Part shown: piece after piece, positions 1 through 6,241 of the stretch
Layout of the letters: each line of letters starts with the position of its first letter
How positions within the stretch are numbered: the first letter of the stretch is position 1
Assembly (NCBI GenBank): GCA_018609965.1
Contig: JAHENP010000343.1
Location: 1-10,034, forward strand
Length of the DNA stretch: 10,034 nt
Source of the DNA: Haloferacaceae archaeon
GTDB lineage: Archaea > Halobacteriota > Halobacteria > Halobacteriales > Haloferacaceae
Reading direction: 5' to 3'
The notes under the pieces: generated by a model
What the model saw: the letters and a program-made list of their open reading frames with translations, nothing else
What the model was told of the DNA's origin: nothing
Databases searched by the model: none
Translations under genes and position numbers: made by a program

Positions 1-1
1 C

Positions 2-664
2 ACGACGGATCTGGTCGTCTCCGTCGGCGGCGACGGGACGTTTCTGTACGCGGCCCACGGCGCCGGCGACACGCCGGTGTTGGGGGTGAATCTCGGCGAG
101 GTGGGGTTCCTGAACGCGGTCGACCCGGACGACGCCGAGACGGCCGTGATGCGGGCGGTCGCGGCGTTCCGGGACGGCGACGGGCTCGCGGCCCGCGAGG
201 TGCCACGCATCGCGGCGTCGGGAGACGGCTGGCGGAGCCGGCTGGCGGTCAACGAGATCGTCGTCGGCGGGCCACGCCGCGGTCACGGCGGCGCCGTCGA
301 CGTGACCGTCCGGGTGGACGGCGATGTCTACACCGCGGGGCGGGCAGACGGGGTGTTGATCGCGACGCCGACGGGGAGCACCGCCTACAACCTCTCGGAG
401 CGCGGGCCGTTGGTCCACCCCGCACTGGACGCGCTGGTGGTCAACGAGATGGCGTCGGCAGACGGGATGCCGCCGCTGACGGTCGGCGCGGACGCGACCG
501 TCACCGTGCGCGTCGACACCGGGGAGGCGGTCGTCGTCTCCGACGGCCGGGACGAACGACACCTCGACACACCGACGGAGGTGACGGTCGTCGCCACAGA
601 GCCGCCGGTGCGGGTCGCCGGCCCGACGACGGACTTCTTCGGCGCGCTCGACAAACTCACCTGA
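2..664 (+). CDS. nadK: NAD kinase, C-terminal part (5' end outside window)
   Basis: This is an ATP- or polyphosphate-dependent NAD(H) kinase that makes NADP(H) in the cytoplasm. The frame is open from base 2, giving 220 residues to the TGA at 662-664; the true start lies upstream of the window. The diagnostic GGDGT nucleotide-binding motif is encoded at about bases 29-43, too early for a complete protein, so an N-terminal part is missing. Further family motifs are [11 protein letters not shown] just downstream, a VNE segment at about 250-258, and a conserved block containing ATPTGSTAY at about 364-390, which forms the substrate site. The GTG at 77 would cut off GGDGT and is therefore not the real start. 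The next gene is an Lrp-type regulator 89 nt downstream on the same strand. The family assignment is firm; whether the enzyme prefers ATP or polyphosphate cannot be read from the sequence. Confidence 0.93.
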   Translation, partial: TTDLVVSVGGDGTFLYAAHGAGDTPVLGVNLGEVGFLNAVDPDDAETAVMRAVAAFRDGDGLAAREVPRIAASGDGWRSRLAVNEIVVGGPRRGHGGAVDVTVRVDGDVYTAGRADGVLIATPTGSTAYNLSERGPLVHPALDALVVNEMASADGMPPLTVGADATVTVRVDTGEAVVVSDGRDERHLDTPTEVTVVATEPPVRVAGPTTDFFGALDKLT

Positions 665-753
665 GTCGCCGGGAGACGAGCCGCGCACACGGAGACGAGC
701 TACCCCCACACAGAGACGGAATCCCGAAGTACTCCCGTCGTAGAGACGAGCAC

Positions 754-1203
754 ATGGAACTCGACGAGACGGACCGGGAGATTCTCCGGTTGCTCCAGTC
801 TGACGCACGCACCCCGTTTTCGGAGATCGCCCGCGAGATCGACATGTCGAGCGCGACGGTCCACGACCGCGTCTCGCAACTGGAGGAGGCGGGGGTGATC
901 CGCGGCTACCACGCCGACATCGACCCGAGTGCCGTCGACTACGGCGTCTCCGCGATCGTCGGCCTCCGGGTGGAACAGGGCCACGAGGAGGCGTCGTTGG
1001 CCCGCCTCCGCGCGCTCGACGGCGTCCGAGAGATCCACCTCACGACCGGGGAGTGGGACGTGGTGATGCGAGTGTTCGCGGAAAACACGGACGCGCTCCG
1101 GGATCTGATGTTCGACGGGATCGCCGACACGGAGGGGTTCGACCGCTCACAGACGATGGTGGTGTTGGGGACGGACTACGAGGCGGTCGGCGTGGAGATC
1201 TAA
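754..1203 (+). CDS. Lrp/AsnC family transcriptional regulator
   Basis: This is a 149-residue DNA-binding regulator of the feast/famine (Lrp/AsnC) family, a typical full length. Residues 3-50 form the winged/helix-turn-helix domain (LDETDREILRLL start, then a recognition segment around SSATVHDRV). Residues 65-142 form the RAM/AsnC ligand-binding and oligomerisation domain, including the turn LTTGEWDVV that is typical of the effector pocket. Such proteins usually bind amino acids or other small metabolites and act as dimers to octamers; the effector here is unknown. The ATG at 754 is preceded by the weak AT-containing stretch AGTACT (728-733), about 24 nt upstream, so a leaderless transcript is possible. 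Four copies of GAGACG lie between 673 and 750 and could be binding sites. The gene converges with the ABC exporter genes, 38 nt apart. Confidence 0.92.
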   Translation: MELDETDREILRLLQSDARTPFSEIAREIDMSSATVHDRVSQLEEAGVIRGYHADIDPSAVDYGVSAIVGLRVEQGHEEASLARLRALDGVREIHLTTGEWDVVMRVFAENTDALRDLMFDGIADTEGFDRSQTMVVLGTDYEAVGVEI

Positions 1204-1233
1204 CTCAGAACAGAACCGCATCTGGACGGTCGT

Positions 1234-1247
1234 CTGTGGTGTCACAG
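1234..1247. terminator. Small stem-loop between convergent genes
   Basis: CTGTG (1234-1238), loop GTGT, CACAG (1243-1247) forms a 5-bp perfect hairpin that overlaps the stop codon of the minus-strand permease gene and lies 31 nt after the Lrp stop. The position between two convergent genes suggests a bidirectional 3'-end signal. There is no T-run on either side, which archaeal termination normally uses, so this is a weak call. Confidence 0.25.
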
Positions 1248-2036
1248 CGCCGTCTTCGGGAACTGGTGGCGTGCCACGAGCAGTGATCCGACGGTCCACG
1301 CGAGGATGACGAGCGCCATCACCCCGGACCCGAGCACCGCCGAGGTCGGTTCGTACGCGAGGATCGCACCACTGTCACTGACGACCTGACTGTACGCGCC
1401 GAACGGGGTGAGTGTCCCGAGGAACTGACACAGCAACTCGATCCGCTCACTGCCGAACGTCTCGACACCGAACCCCATTATCCGCGGCCACACGAGCGTC
1501 GCGACGAACACACCGACAGCAACTGCACGCACACGGTCCGCCGACACGACTGTCGAGACGGCGACACCGACGGCGGCGTAACTCACAGTGACCGCGAGTG
1601 TGAACCCGGCGAACCCGACGAGCCGCCCCGTCGATGTCACTGGAGTCCCGGCTGCAACCGCAGTGAGCGACACGAACGTCCCGAGCGTGACAGCGGCAGT
1701 AACTACACCCGCCCGTGCGACCGTCTTCCCGTACACCAGTTGTGCCCGAGACAACGGGAGGCTCGCGAGTAGCCTGAGCGTCCGAGCCTCTCGTTCGCCC
1801 GCGAGCCCGGCGGCACCCACGACTGTCGCGACGAATCCGACGGTCGGTCCGGCGACGAGCCAAATCGCGAGTAGCCTGACCCGCACCACCGAGGCTGGGT
1901 CCTGTCCGGAGCCGAGCAGTCCGCCGATCAGGTACCCCCCGACGAACACGACGAGTGAAACAACGACCAGCCCGACCAGTCCTCGCGAACGGCGGATGCG
2001 CCGCAGATCGTGGCCGGCGACAACCCGGACGCTCAC
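1242..2036 (-). CDS. ABC-2 type transporter permease
   Basis: This is a 264-residue integral membrane subunit of an ABC-2 type exporter. About six hydrophobic segments are visible at residues 20-42, 55-80, 107-130, 138-163, 170-190 and 232-256. A cytosolic loop after the second segment reads GEREARTLRLLASLPLSR; this pattern is common in NosY-like permeases. The start is GTG at 2036, in a GTGA overlap with the TGA of the upstream ATPase gene, so the pair is almost certainly translationally coupled and forms one transporter. There is no signal peptide; the N-terminus (MSVRVVAGHDLRRIRRSRG) is basic and cytoplasmic. The substrate is unknown: relatives export drugs, peptides or copper-related cargo, but nothing here identifies it. 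Third-position base use appears less GC-biased than in the neighbouring genes. Confidence 0.85.
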   Translation of the reverse strand: MSVRVVAGHDLRRIRRSRGLVGLVVVSLVVFVGGYLIGGLLGSGQDPASVVRVRLLAIWLVAGPTVGFVATVVGAAGLAGEREARTLRLLASLPLSRAQLVYGKTVARAGVVTAAVTLGTFVSLTAVAAGTPVTSTGRLVGFAGFTLAVTVSYAAVGVAVSTVVSADRVRAVAVGVFVATLVWPRIMGFGVETFGSERIELLCQFLGTLTPFGAYSQVVSDSGAILAYEPTSAVLGSGVMALVILAWTVGSLLVARHQFPKTAL

Positions 2037-2983
2037 GACACTGTCACCTCCCGGCGGGTCGCCACGTCGGTGTCGTCACGCTCCTCACTCGCGGTGTACG
2101 CCGCGAATATCTCGTCGAGTGACCGTTCACGAGTCCTGATGTCCCGAACCCGCGTGTGTGAGCCGAGCGTCTGTACCGCCTCCGCTTTCGCCGTCGGCTC
2201 CGTCACCGTCAGGTGGACACCCCCGTCCTGCCAGCCGGCCTGTTCGACACCGTCGAGTGCCCGCAACTCTGACAGCGCCGACGACCGCGGGTGCGTGTCT
2301 GTCGAGAGGATCAGTTCGGTCGTCCGGTCGCCTGTGAGCCGTTCGACACCGACGAACTCCCCGTCGTTCAGAATTCCGACACGATCACACACTCGCTCCA
2401 CCCGCGGGAGATCGTGACTGGAAAAGACGACAGCGACCCCTGTCTCTGCAATCTGTTCGATGAGCCGCGCGAGTTCGGCGATCCCGTCCGGATCAACCCC
2501 CGACAGCGGCTCGTCGAGCACGAGCAACGCCGGGTCGCCGACGAGCGCGACCGCCAGCCGGAGCCGTTGTGCCATCCCCTTCGAGAACCCCCCAGCGGGG
2601 CGTGACCAGCTCTCCTCGGTAAGCCCAACCCGGCCGAGCAGTCGCTCGGGGGCAGAATCAACTTCTTTCGCACGCGCGGCCAGTTCGACGTGCTCGACTG
2701 CAGTCAACTCCTCGTAGACACCGCAGTCTTCCGGGAGCACGCCGGTGACAGATCTGACGGCAGTCGACGACTCGACGATGTCGTGGCCTGCGACCGCTCC
2801 GCCGCCGCTCGTCGGCTCGGTGAACCCGATCAGTGCGTCTAACGTCGTCGACTTTCCGGCGCCGTTCGGACCCAACAACCCGAACACCTCTCCTGCCGAG
2901 ACGGAGAAACTGACCTGATCGACGGCTGTTACTGGTCCGTACTGTTTGGAGAGACCGTCGACGACGAGAACCGGGTTCGGCAT
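2033..2983 (-). CDS. ABC transporter ATP-binding protein (ABC-2 exporter)
   Basis: This is a 316-residue ATPase that drives the permease encoded just downstream. Visible motifs are Walker A GPNGAGKST (residues 38-46), a Q-loop region LPEDCGVY (83-90) with Glu where many ABC proteins have Gln (common in this exporter subfamily), ABC signature FSKGM (133-137), Walker B LLVLDEP with catalytic Glu158, D-loop SGVDPDG (161-167) and switch His190. Residues from about 220 to 316 form an extra C-terminal domain of the type often appended to CcmA/NatA/drug-export ATPases. The ATG at 2983 is preceded on this strand by a TATA-like box (3005-3012) about 25 nt away, which fits a leaderless mRNA. The family is certain; the cargo is not. 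Confidence 0.95.
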   Translation of the reverse strand: MPNPVLVVDGLSKQYGPVTAVDQVSFSVSAGEVFGLLGPNGAGKSTTLDALIGFTEPTSGGGAVAGHDIVESSTAVRSVTGVLPEDCGVYEELTAVEHVELAARAKEVDSAPERLLGRVGLTEESWSRPAGGFSKGMAQRLRLAVALVGDPALLVLDEPLSGVDPDGIAELARLIEQIAETGVAVVFSSHDLPRVERVCDRVGILNDGEFVGVERLTGDRTTELILSTDTHPRSSALSELRALDGVEQAGWQDGGVHLTVTEPTAKAEAVQTLGSHTRVRDIRTRERSLDEIFAAYTASEERDDTDVATRREVTVS

Positions 2984-3004
2984 ACAAAATACCTAATGAA
3001 CATC

Positions 3005-3012
3005 AATATAAG
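3005..3012 (-). promoter_or_regulatory. TATA-like promoter box for the ABC exporter operon
   Basis: On the minus strand the sequence reads CTTATATT, centred about 25 nt upstream of the ATPase ATG (2983). This spacing would place the transcription start at or next to the ATG, as in the leaderless transcripts that dominate in haloarchaea. No Shine-Dalgarno sequence precedes the ATG, which agrees. Confidence 0.6.
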
Positions 3013-3035
3013 TATTCTGCTCGGGGACAGAGTAC

Positions 3036-3062
3036 TGTGAGATTCTTATTACTTTGCTCACA
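3036..3062. promoter_or_regulatory. Dyad TGTGAG-N15-CTCACA, candidate operator
   Basis: The arms TGTGAG (3036-3041) and CTCACA (3057-3062) are perfect inverted repeats separated by 15 nt in an AT-rich stretch. The element begins 24 nt upstream of the TATA-like box for the ABC operon, a position from which an activator or repressor could act. The regulator is unknown. Confidence 0.35.
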
Positions 3063-3133
3063 ATATACGTTCCTCATGTGTGTGTCTGTCGCGTTCAGCA
3101 GTGACTCGCCTCCTGTACTCTGTTGCCTCTGTC

Positions 3134-3145
3134 GTGTTGAAACAC
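3134..3145. promoter_or_regulatory. Dyad GTGTT-GA-AACAC, candidate operator
   Basis: This is a perfect 5-bp inverted repeat with a 2-nt centre. It is located 53 nt upstream of the TATA-like box of the GAF kinase gene and in the same divergent spacer as the larger dyad at 3036-3062. It could be a regulator binding site for either direction, but short dyads also occur by chance. Confidence 0.25.
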
Positions 3146-3197
3146 AGTTCGGGGAACCACAACTATCGTGAAATTTTACCAAAATATAGTAAGAAAG

Positions 3198-3205
3198 AAT
3201 TAAAC
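3198..3205 (+). promoter_or_regulatory. TATA-like promoter box for the GAF histidine kinase
   Basis: The AT-rich octamer AATTAAAC is centred about 26 nt upstream of the ATG at 3228, consistent with a leaderless transcript. The 20 nt before it are also AT-rich (an AAAATATAG stretch lies at 3181-3189), so the exact box could be further upstream. Confidence 0.5.
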
Positions 3206-3227
3206 GGCACTATGCGTATGTCTAGGT

Positions 3228-4841
3228 ATGAGCCTCGGGGCTGACGACGCGGCGAAGCTGGAGTCACTCCACGTCGCCGCCTCGGGAATCGCCGCCGCGA
3301 CGACGACGGAGGCGGTGTATGAGACGGCGGTGACGACGGCCGAGGACGTGTTGGAGTTCGACGTGTGTGGCGTGTTCGTCCACCGCGAGGGGGAGCTGGT
3401 GCCGGTGACACAGACAGATCCAGCGGCACCGCTCCAACCGTACGAGGACACACGGGGAGTGCTCGGGCGGACGTTCCAGATGGGCGAGTCGATCCTCGTC
3501 GGCGAGGCGACCGCCCACAGCCGGGCAGAGCCGGCCGCCGACAGCTTCCGGTCGGGGGTGTCCGTCCCGATCGGCGAGACGGGCGTGTTGCAGGCGATCT
3601 CGGCGGAGCCGCACTACTACGACGAGACGGACCTGGAGCTGGCGGAGCTGTTGGCGATCCACGTCACGGAGGCGGTGACGCGCATCCGGTCAGAACGGGA
3701 CCTGCGGGAGTCGAAACGGAAGATCGAACGGCTCCACGCGGTCGCGACCTCGCTGGAGACGTGTACCGACCGGGAGACGTTGTTGTCGGAGGCGGTGCGG
3801 GCCGCCGGGGAGGTGTTGGCGTTCGACTGGTGTCTGATCAGCCGGCGCCAGGGGGAGTCGTTCGTCGCGGAGGCCGTCTCCCCGCAGACGCCGATGACCG
3901 CCGGCGACCATCTTGGCGGGGTGGAAAACGGGGCGGCCGGCCGGGTCGTCGAGACGGGTGAGCCGATGTTGATCGACGACGTGCCGGCGAACCCGGTCGC
4001 CGAACCCGCCCACGACTCGTTCCGGTCCGGGTTGGTCGTCCCGTTGGGGGACGACGGGACGTTCGCGGCGGTGTCGGACGAGCGGGCGGCGTTCGACGAG
4101 ACGGACCTGGAGCTGGCGGAGCTGTTGACGGCGAGTGTCGGCGCGGCGTACGACCGAATCGAGGCGCGCGAACGGCTCCACCAGCGGCAGACGGATCTGG
4201 ACCTGTTGAAAGATGTCTACTCGCGGGTGTTGCGGCACAACCTCCGGAACGATCTGAACGTCATCGGCGGCGCGGCCGCGGCGGCCCGGGAGGCGACGCC
4301 GGACCGGCGTGGGGAGCTGTTGGACATGATCCAACGGACCGCAGACCGGTTGGCGGACACGAGCGAGCGCGCCCGGCAGATCAAACGCGTCGTCGACCGG
4401 ACGGAGCCGGTTCGGGAGCTGTCCGTCCGACGGGCGGTCGAGCCGGTGGTGCGACGGCTCCGGGAGGCGGAGCCGCAGGCGGCGATCACGGCCGACGTGC
4501 CGTCGGGGCTCCGGGTCGAGGCCCACCAGGAACTCCCGTTGGCGGTGCGGTGTCTCGCCGAGAACGGGATCGACCACAACGACTGCGAGCCGAGCGTCCG
4601 GGTCACCGCCAAGCGGTGTGGCGCGGTGGCGGAGCTGCGGATCGCCGACGACGGACCGGGGATTCCGGCACACGAACGGTCGGTGATCCAACAGAGTCGG
4701 GAGACGGACCTGGAACACGGGAGCGGCGCGGGACTGTGGCTGGCCCGGCTGGTCGTCGACCGGTCGGACGGACGGCTCCGATTCCCCGAGACGGACGACG
4801 GGACGACGGTCGTCGTGGAACTGCCGACGGCTGAGTCGTGA
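3228..4841 (+). CDS. Sensor histidine kinase with tandem GAF domains
   Basis: This is a soluble 537-residue sensor kinase with no membrane segments. The order is GAF-1 (about residues 10-153), linker helix (154-168), GAF-2 (about 169-311), coiled linker (312-328), dimerisation/phosphoacceptor helix with the H-box motif RVLRHNLRNDLNVI (333-346; likely phospho-His337), then a HATPase domain (about 430-535). The HATPase has an N-box with LAENGIDHND (443-452), G1 box ADDGPGIP (473-480) and G2 box GSGAGLWLA (498-506). The H-box form is typical of haloarchaeal kinases. The two GAF domains share DSFRSG (105-110 and 263-268) and DETDLELAELL at a constant offset of 158 residues, which shows internal duplication. 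No response regulator or transducer lies nearby, so it is an orphan kinase; the signal and partner are unknown. The ATG at 3228 has no ribosome binding site and is likely leaderless. Confidence 0.92.
   Translation: MSLGADDAAKLESLHVAASGIAAATTTEAVYETAVTTAEDVLEFDVCGVFVHREGELVPVTQTDPAAPLQPYEDTRGVLGRTFQMGESILVGEATAHSRAEPAADSFRSGVSVPIGETGVLQAISAEPHYYDETDLELAELLAIHVTEAVTRIRSERDLRESKRKIERLHAVATSLETCTDRETLLSEAVRAAGEVLAFDWCLISRRQGESFVAEAVSPQTPMTAGDHLGGVENGAAGRVVETGEPMLIDDVPANPVAEPAHDSFRSGLVVPLGDDGTFAAVSDERAAFDETDLELAELLTASVGAAYDRIEARERLHQRQTDLDLLKDVYSRVLRHNLRNDLNVIGGAAAAAREATPDRRGELLDMIQRTADRLADTSERARQIKRVVDRTEPVRELSVRRAVEPVVRRLREAEPQAAITADVPSGLRVEAHQELPLAVRCLAENGIDHNDCEPSVRVTAKRCGAVAELRIADDGPGIPAHERSVIQQSRETDLEHGSGAGLWLARLVVDRSDGRLRFPETDDGTTVVVELPTAES
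3620..3653 (+). repeat. 34-bp direct repeat, copy 1 (in GAF-1)
   Basis: These bases are identical to 4094-4127. They encode the end of GAF-1 around DETDLELAELL. The copies are 474 bp apart, exactly 158 codons, so they are in register with the domain duplication. Confidence 0.9.
4094..4127 (+). repeat. 34-bp direct repeat, copy 2 (in GAF-2)
   Basis: This is the second exact copy of 3620-3653, encoding the matching position of GAF-2. Surrounding sequence (for example 3540-3575 versus 4014-4049) is recognisably similar but diverged. Confidence 0.9.
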
Positions 4842-4868
4842 CGCTGCCGGCCACAGCAAGAGGCTCTA

Positions 4869-4951
4869 GGTCGTGGTGTCGGGCAACTCGGGGTCGTGGT
4901 GTCGGGCAACCCGAGGTCGTGGTGTCGGGCAACTCGGGGTCGTGGTGTCGG
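4869..4951. repeat. 23-bp tandem repeat, about 3.5 copies
   Basis: The units start at 4871, 4894, 4917 and 4940 with a period of exactly 23 nt. Units 1 and 3 are identical (TCGTGGTGTCGGGCAA followed by CTCGGGG); unit 2 differs at two positions near its end (CCCGAGG instead of CTCGGGG). The last unit matches for 12 nt only. The array lies in the non-coding spacer 4842-5096 between the kinase stop and the tRNA-Ser leader. The period is not a multiple of three and there is no plausible gene over it. The function is unknown; it may be a slippage-born minisatellite or a protein-binding array. Confidence 0.9.
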
Positions 4952-5010
4952 TCGGATTGCCGTCGTTCCGTCGACCGATTCGGCGGCGGGCGAGCGACTG
5001 TTCCGTCAGC

Positions 5011-5017
5011 CTTAATT
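5011..5017 (+). promoter_or_regulatory. TATA-like box for the tRNA-Ser / S13 operon
   Basis: CTTAATT is the only AT-rich hexamer-sized stretch in the otherwise GC-rich spacer before tRNA-Ser. It would give a start near 5040 and a leader of about 57 nt before the tRNA. The match to the haloarchaeal TATA consensus is partial. Confidence 0.45.
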
Positions 5018-5027
5018 GGGGCAGTGC

Positions 5028-5065
5028 CGTTCGACCGAACGCAGACCTGCAGGGGCGCAGGCCCC
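5028..5065 (+). promoter_or_regulatory. Dyad and overlapping stem-loops in the tRNA-Ser leader
   Basis: CGTTCG-AC-CGAACG (5028-5041) is a perfect 14-nt dyad located where transcription would start from the box at 5011-5017. Just after it two mutually exclusive 5-bp stems can form: CCTGC/GCAGG (5046-5050 with 5057-5061) and GGGGC/GCCCC (5052-5056 with 5061-5065). They could be an operator and leader-RNA or tRNA-processing elements; GC-rich DNA makes such stems fairly likely by chance. Confidence 0.3.
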
Positions 5066-5096
5066 GAGTCCGAGAGGGCGGCGATACGACAGCCGT

Positions 5097-5180
5097 GTTG
5101 CGGTAGCCTAGCCTGGTCCAAGGCGCTGGGTTGCTAACTCAGTGGCGTAAGCCTCCGGGGTTCGAATCCCCGCCGCAACG
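5097..5180 (+). tRNA. tRNA-Ser (anticodon GCU)
   Basis: This tRNA has a complete class II cloverleaf of 84 nt. The acceptor stem is GTTGCGG (5097-5103) paired with CCGCAAC (5173-5179), with discriminator G5180. The anticodon stem is CTGGG (5126-5130) with CTCAG (5138-5142), one G-T pair, and the loop TTGCTAA carries GCT at 5133-5135. A long variable arm lies between 5143 and 5155. The T arm is CGGGG-TTCGAAT-CCCCG (5156-5172). It reads AGC/AGU serine codons. CCA is not encoded. Its 3' end is only 18 nt before the ATG of uS13, so it is very probably co-transcribed with the ribosomal protein operon, and tRNA 3' processing would create the mRNA 5' end. Confidence 0.96.
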
Positions 5181-5198
5181 CTGTCTCCACCACAAGAC

Positions 5199-5720
5199 AT
5201 GAGTGCAGAAGATCACAGAGACGCGCCAGACGAACAGGAGGACGACGAGGACCTCCAGTACTTCGTCCGGATCGGCCAGACCGACCTGGACGGGACGAAG
5301 ACCGTCGAACGTAGTCTCGCAGAACTGAAAGGTATCGGCAAACGGGCGGCCCGCTTCGTCGCGGAGACCGCCGAGGTCGACCGGACGGCGACGTTCGGCC
5401 GACTCGAAGACGACGAGATCGAGGGGGTCGTCGAGGTCGTCGAGAGCCTCGAAGACCACGTCCCCGAGTGGATGGCGAACCGGCAGAAGGAGTTCTACAC
5501 CGGAGAGACCACCCACGAGGTCGGCTCTGACCTCGACGAGGCGCGGCGCCACGACATCAACCGGATGAAGATGATCGACTCCTACCGCGGTGTCCGTCAC
5601 AAGCGCGGCCAGAAGGTCCGTGGCCAACGGACGAAGTCCACGGGGCGGACGGAGGGCACCATCGGCGTGAACGTCGAGGAGATTCGGGAAGAACAGGAAG
5701 ACGCGGGTGAGGAAGAATGA
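5199..5720 (+). CDS. rps13: Small-subunit ribosomal protein uS13
   Basis: This protein sits in the head of the 30S subunit, contacting the 50S subunit (bridge B1) and the P-site tRNA. It has 173 residues, the longer archaeal type. After an acidic N-terminal extension (residues 1-18, mostly Asp/Glu, typical of halophiles) comes [12 protein letters not shown], then the helix-hairpin segment [11 protein letters not shown] (43-53). The signature [16 protein letters not shown] occurs at 130-145, followed by a basic tail segment and an acidic C-terminus. The ATG at 5199 lies 18 nt after tRNA-Ser with no clear ribosome binding site. The stop overlaps the next start by 4 nt (ATGA at 5717-5720), which suggests translational coupling to uS4. 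Confidence 0.97.
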   Translation: MSAEDHRDAPDEQEDDEDLQYFVRIGQTDLDGTKTVERSLAELKGIGKRAARFVAETAEVDRTATFGRLEDDEIEGVVEVVESLEDHVPEWMANRQKEFYTGETTHEVGSDLDEARRHDINRMKMIDSYRGVRHKRGQKVRGQRTKSTGRTEGTIGVNVEEIREEQEDAGEEE

Positions 5721-6241
5721 CGACCGGCTCGTCTACCAAGCGGTACGAGACGCCGAACCACCCGTACCAGGAGGACCGGATCGCCGAGGAGTCGGAACTC
5801 GTCGGCCGTTACGGCCTCCAGAACAAAGAGGAGCTGTGGCGCGCCCAGTCGGAACTGCGGAACTACCGACGCGAGGCGCGACGGCTGATCGGCGAGGCGC
5901 AGGGTGATCTTGAGGCCGCCCGCGCGGCCGGCAGCGAGTTCGTCGAGAGTCTCCAACGGGCCGGTATCCTCGACGAGACGGAGACGATCTCGGACGTGTT
6001 GTCGTTGGACGAGACGGACGTGTTGGAGCGTCGGCTCCAGACGGTCGTCTACCGACAGGGGTTGGCGAACACACCCCAGCAGGCACGCCAGTTCATCGTC
6101 CACGGTCACGTCACGGTCGCCGGCGCCCGGGTGACGAAGCCGGCCTCGCAGGTACAGGTCCACGAGGAGGACGCGATCGAGTTCGACGACACGAGCCCGC
6201 TCGCGGACGAACTCCACCCAGAACGCGCGGAGGGACAATAG
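5717..6241 (+). CDS. rps4: Small-subunit ribosomal protein uS4
   Basis: This is a primary 16S rRNA-binding protein that nucleates assembly of the 30S body and helps shape the mRNA entry site. It has 174 residues, the usual archaeal length. The N-terminus contains a [10 protein letters not shown] stretch and [17 protein letters not shown] (28-44), the archaeal form. Residues 103-160 form the S4 RNA-binding domain: [15 protein letters not shown], then [15 protein letters not shown]. It overlaps the uS13 stop by 4 nt, and its TAG stop (6239-6241) directly abuts the ATG of uS11, so translation is likely coupled through the whole block. Confidence 0.97.
   Translation: MTTGSSTKRYETPNHPYQEDRIAEESELVGRYGLQNKEELWRAQSELRNYRREARRLIGEAQGDLEAARAAGSEFVESLQRAGILDETETISDVLSLDETDVLERRLQTVVYRQGLANTPQQARQFIVHGHVTVAGARVTKPASQVQVHEEDAIEFDDTSPLADELHPERAEGQ

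Noticed and set aside
77..79. GTG at 77 as the start of the NAD kinase gene
   Set aside because: The same frame is open upstream to base 2 and encodes the essential GGDGT motif, so the gene simply begins outside the window.
1242..4841. Mobile element or defence island around the exporter and GAF kinase
   Set aside because: No transposase, integrase, terminal inverted repeats, target-site duplications, restriction enzyme, toxin or nuclease motifs are visible; the genes are an ordinary exporter pair and an orphan kinase.
3690..4859. 389-codon minus-strand open frame opposite the histidine kinase gene
   Set aside because: It is the antisense shadow of a gene with clear GAF, H-box and HATPase motifs. 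Its own translation is Arg/Pro-rich without recognisable domains.
4869..4951. Tandem repeat considered as a small CRISPR array
   Set aside because: The 23-nt units are directly adjacent with no unique spacers between them, and no cas genes are present.
4838..5137. Open frames of 77-99 codons across the tandem repeat, and minus-strand frames over the same region
   Set aside because: The 23-nt period shifts frame at each unit, the products are low-complexity, and the plus-strand frames run into the tRNA-Ser leader or gene. They are by-products of GC-rich DNA with few stop codons.
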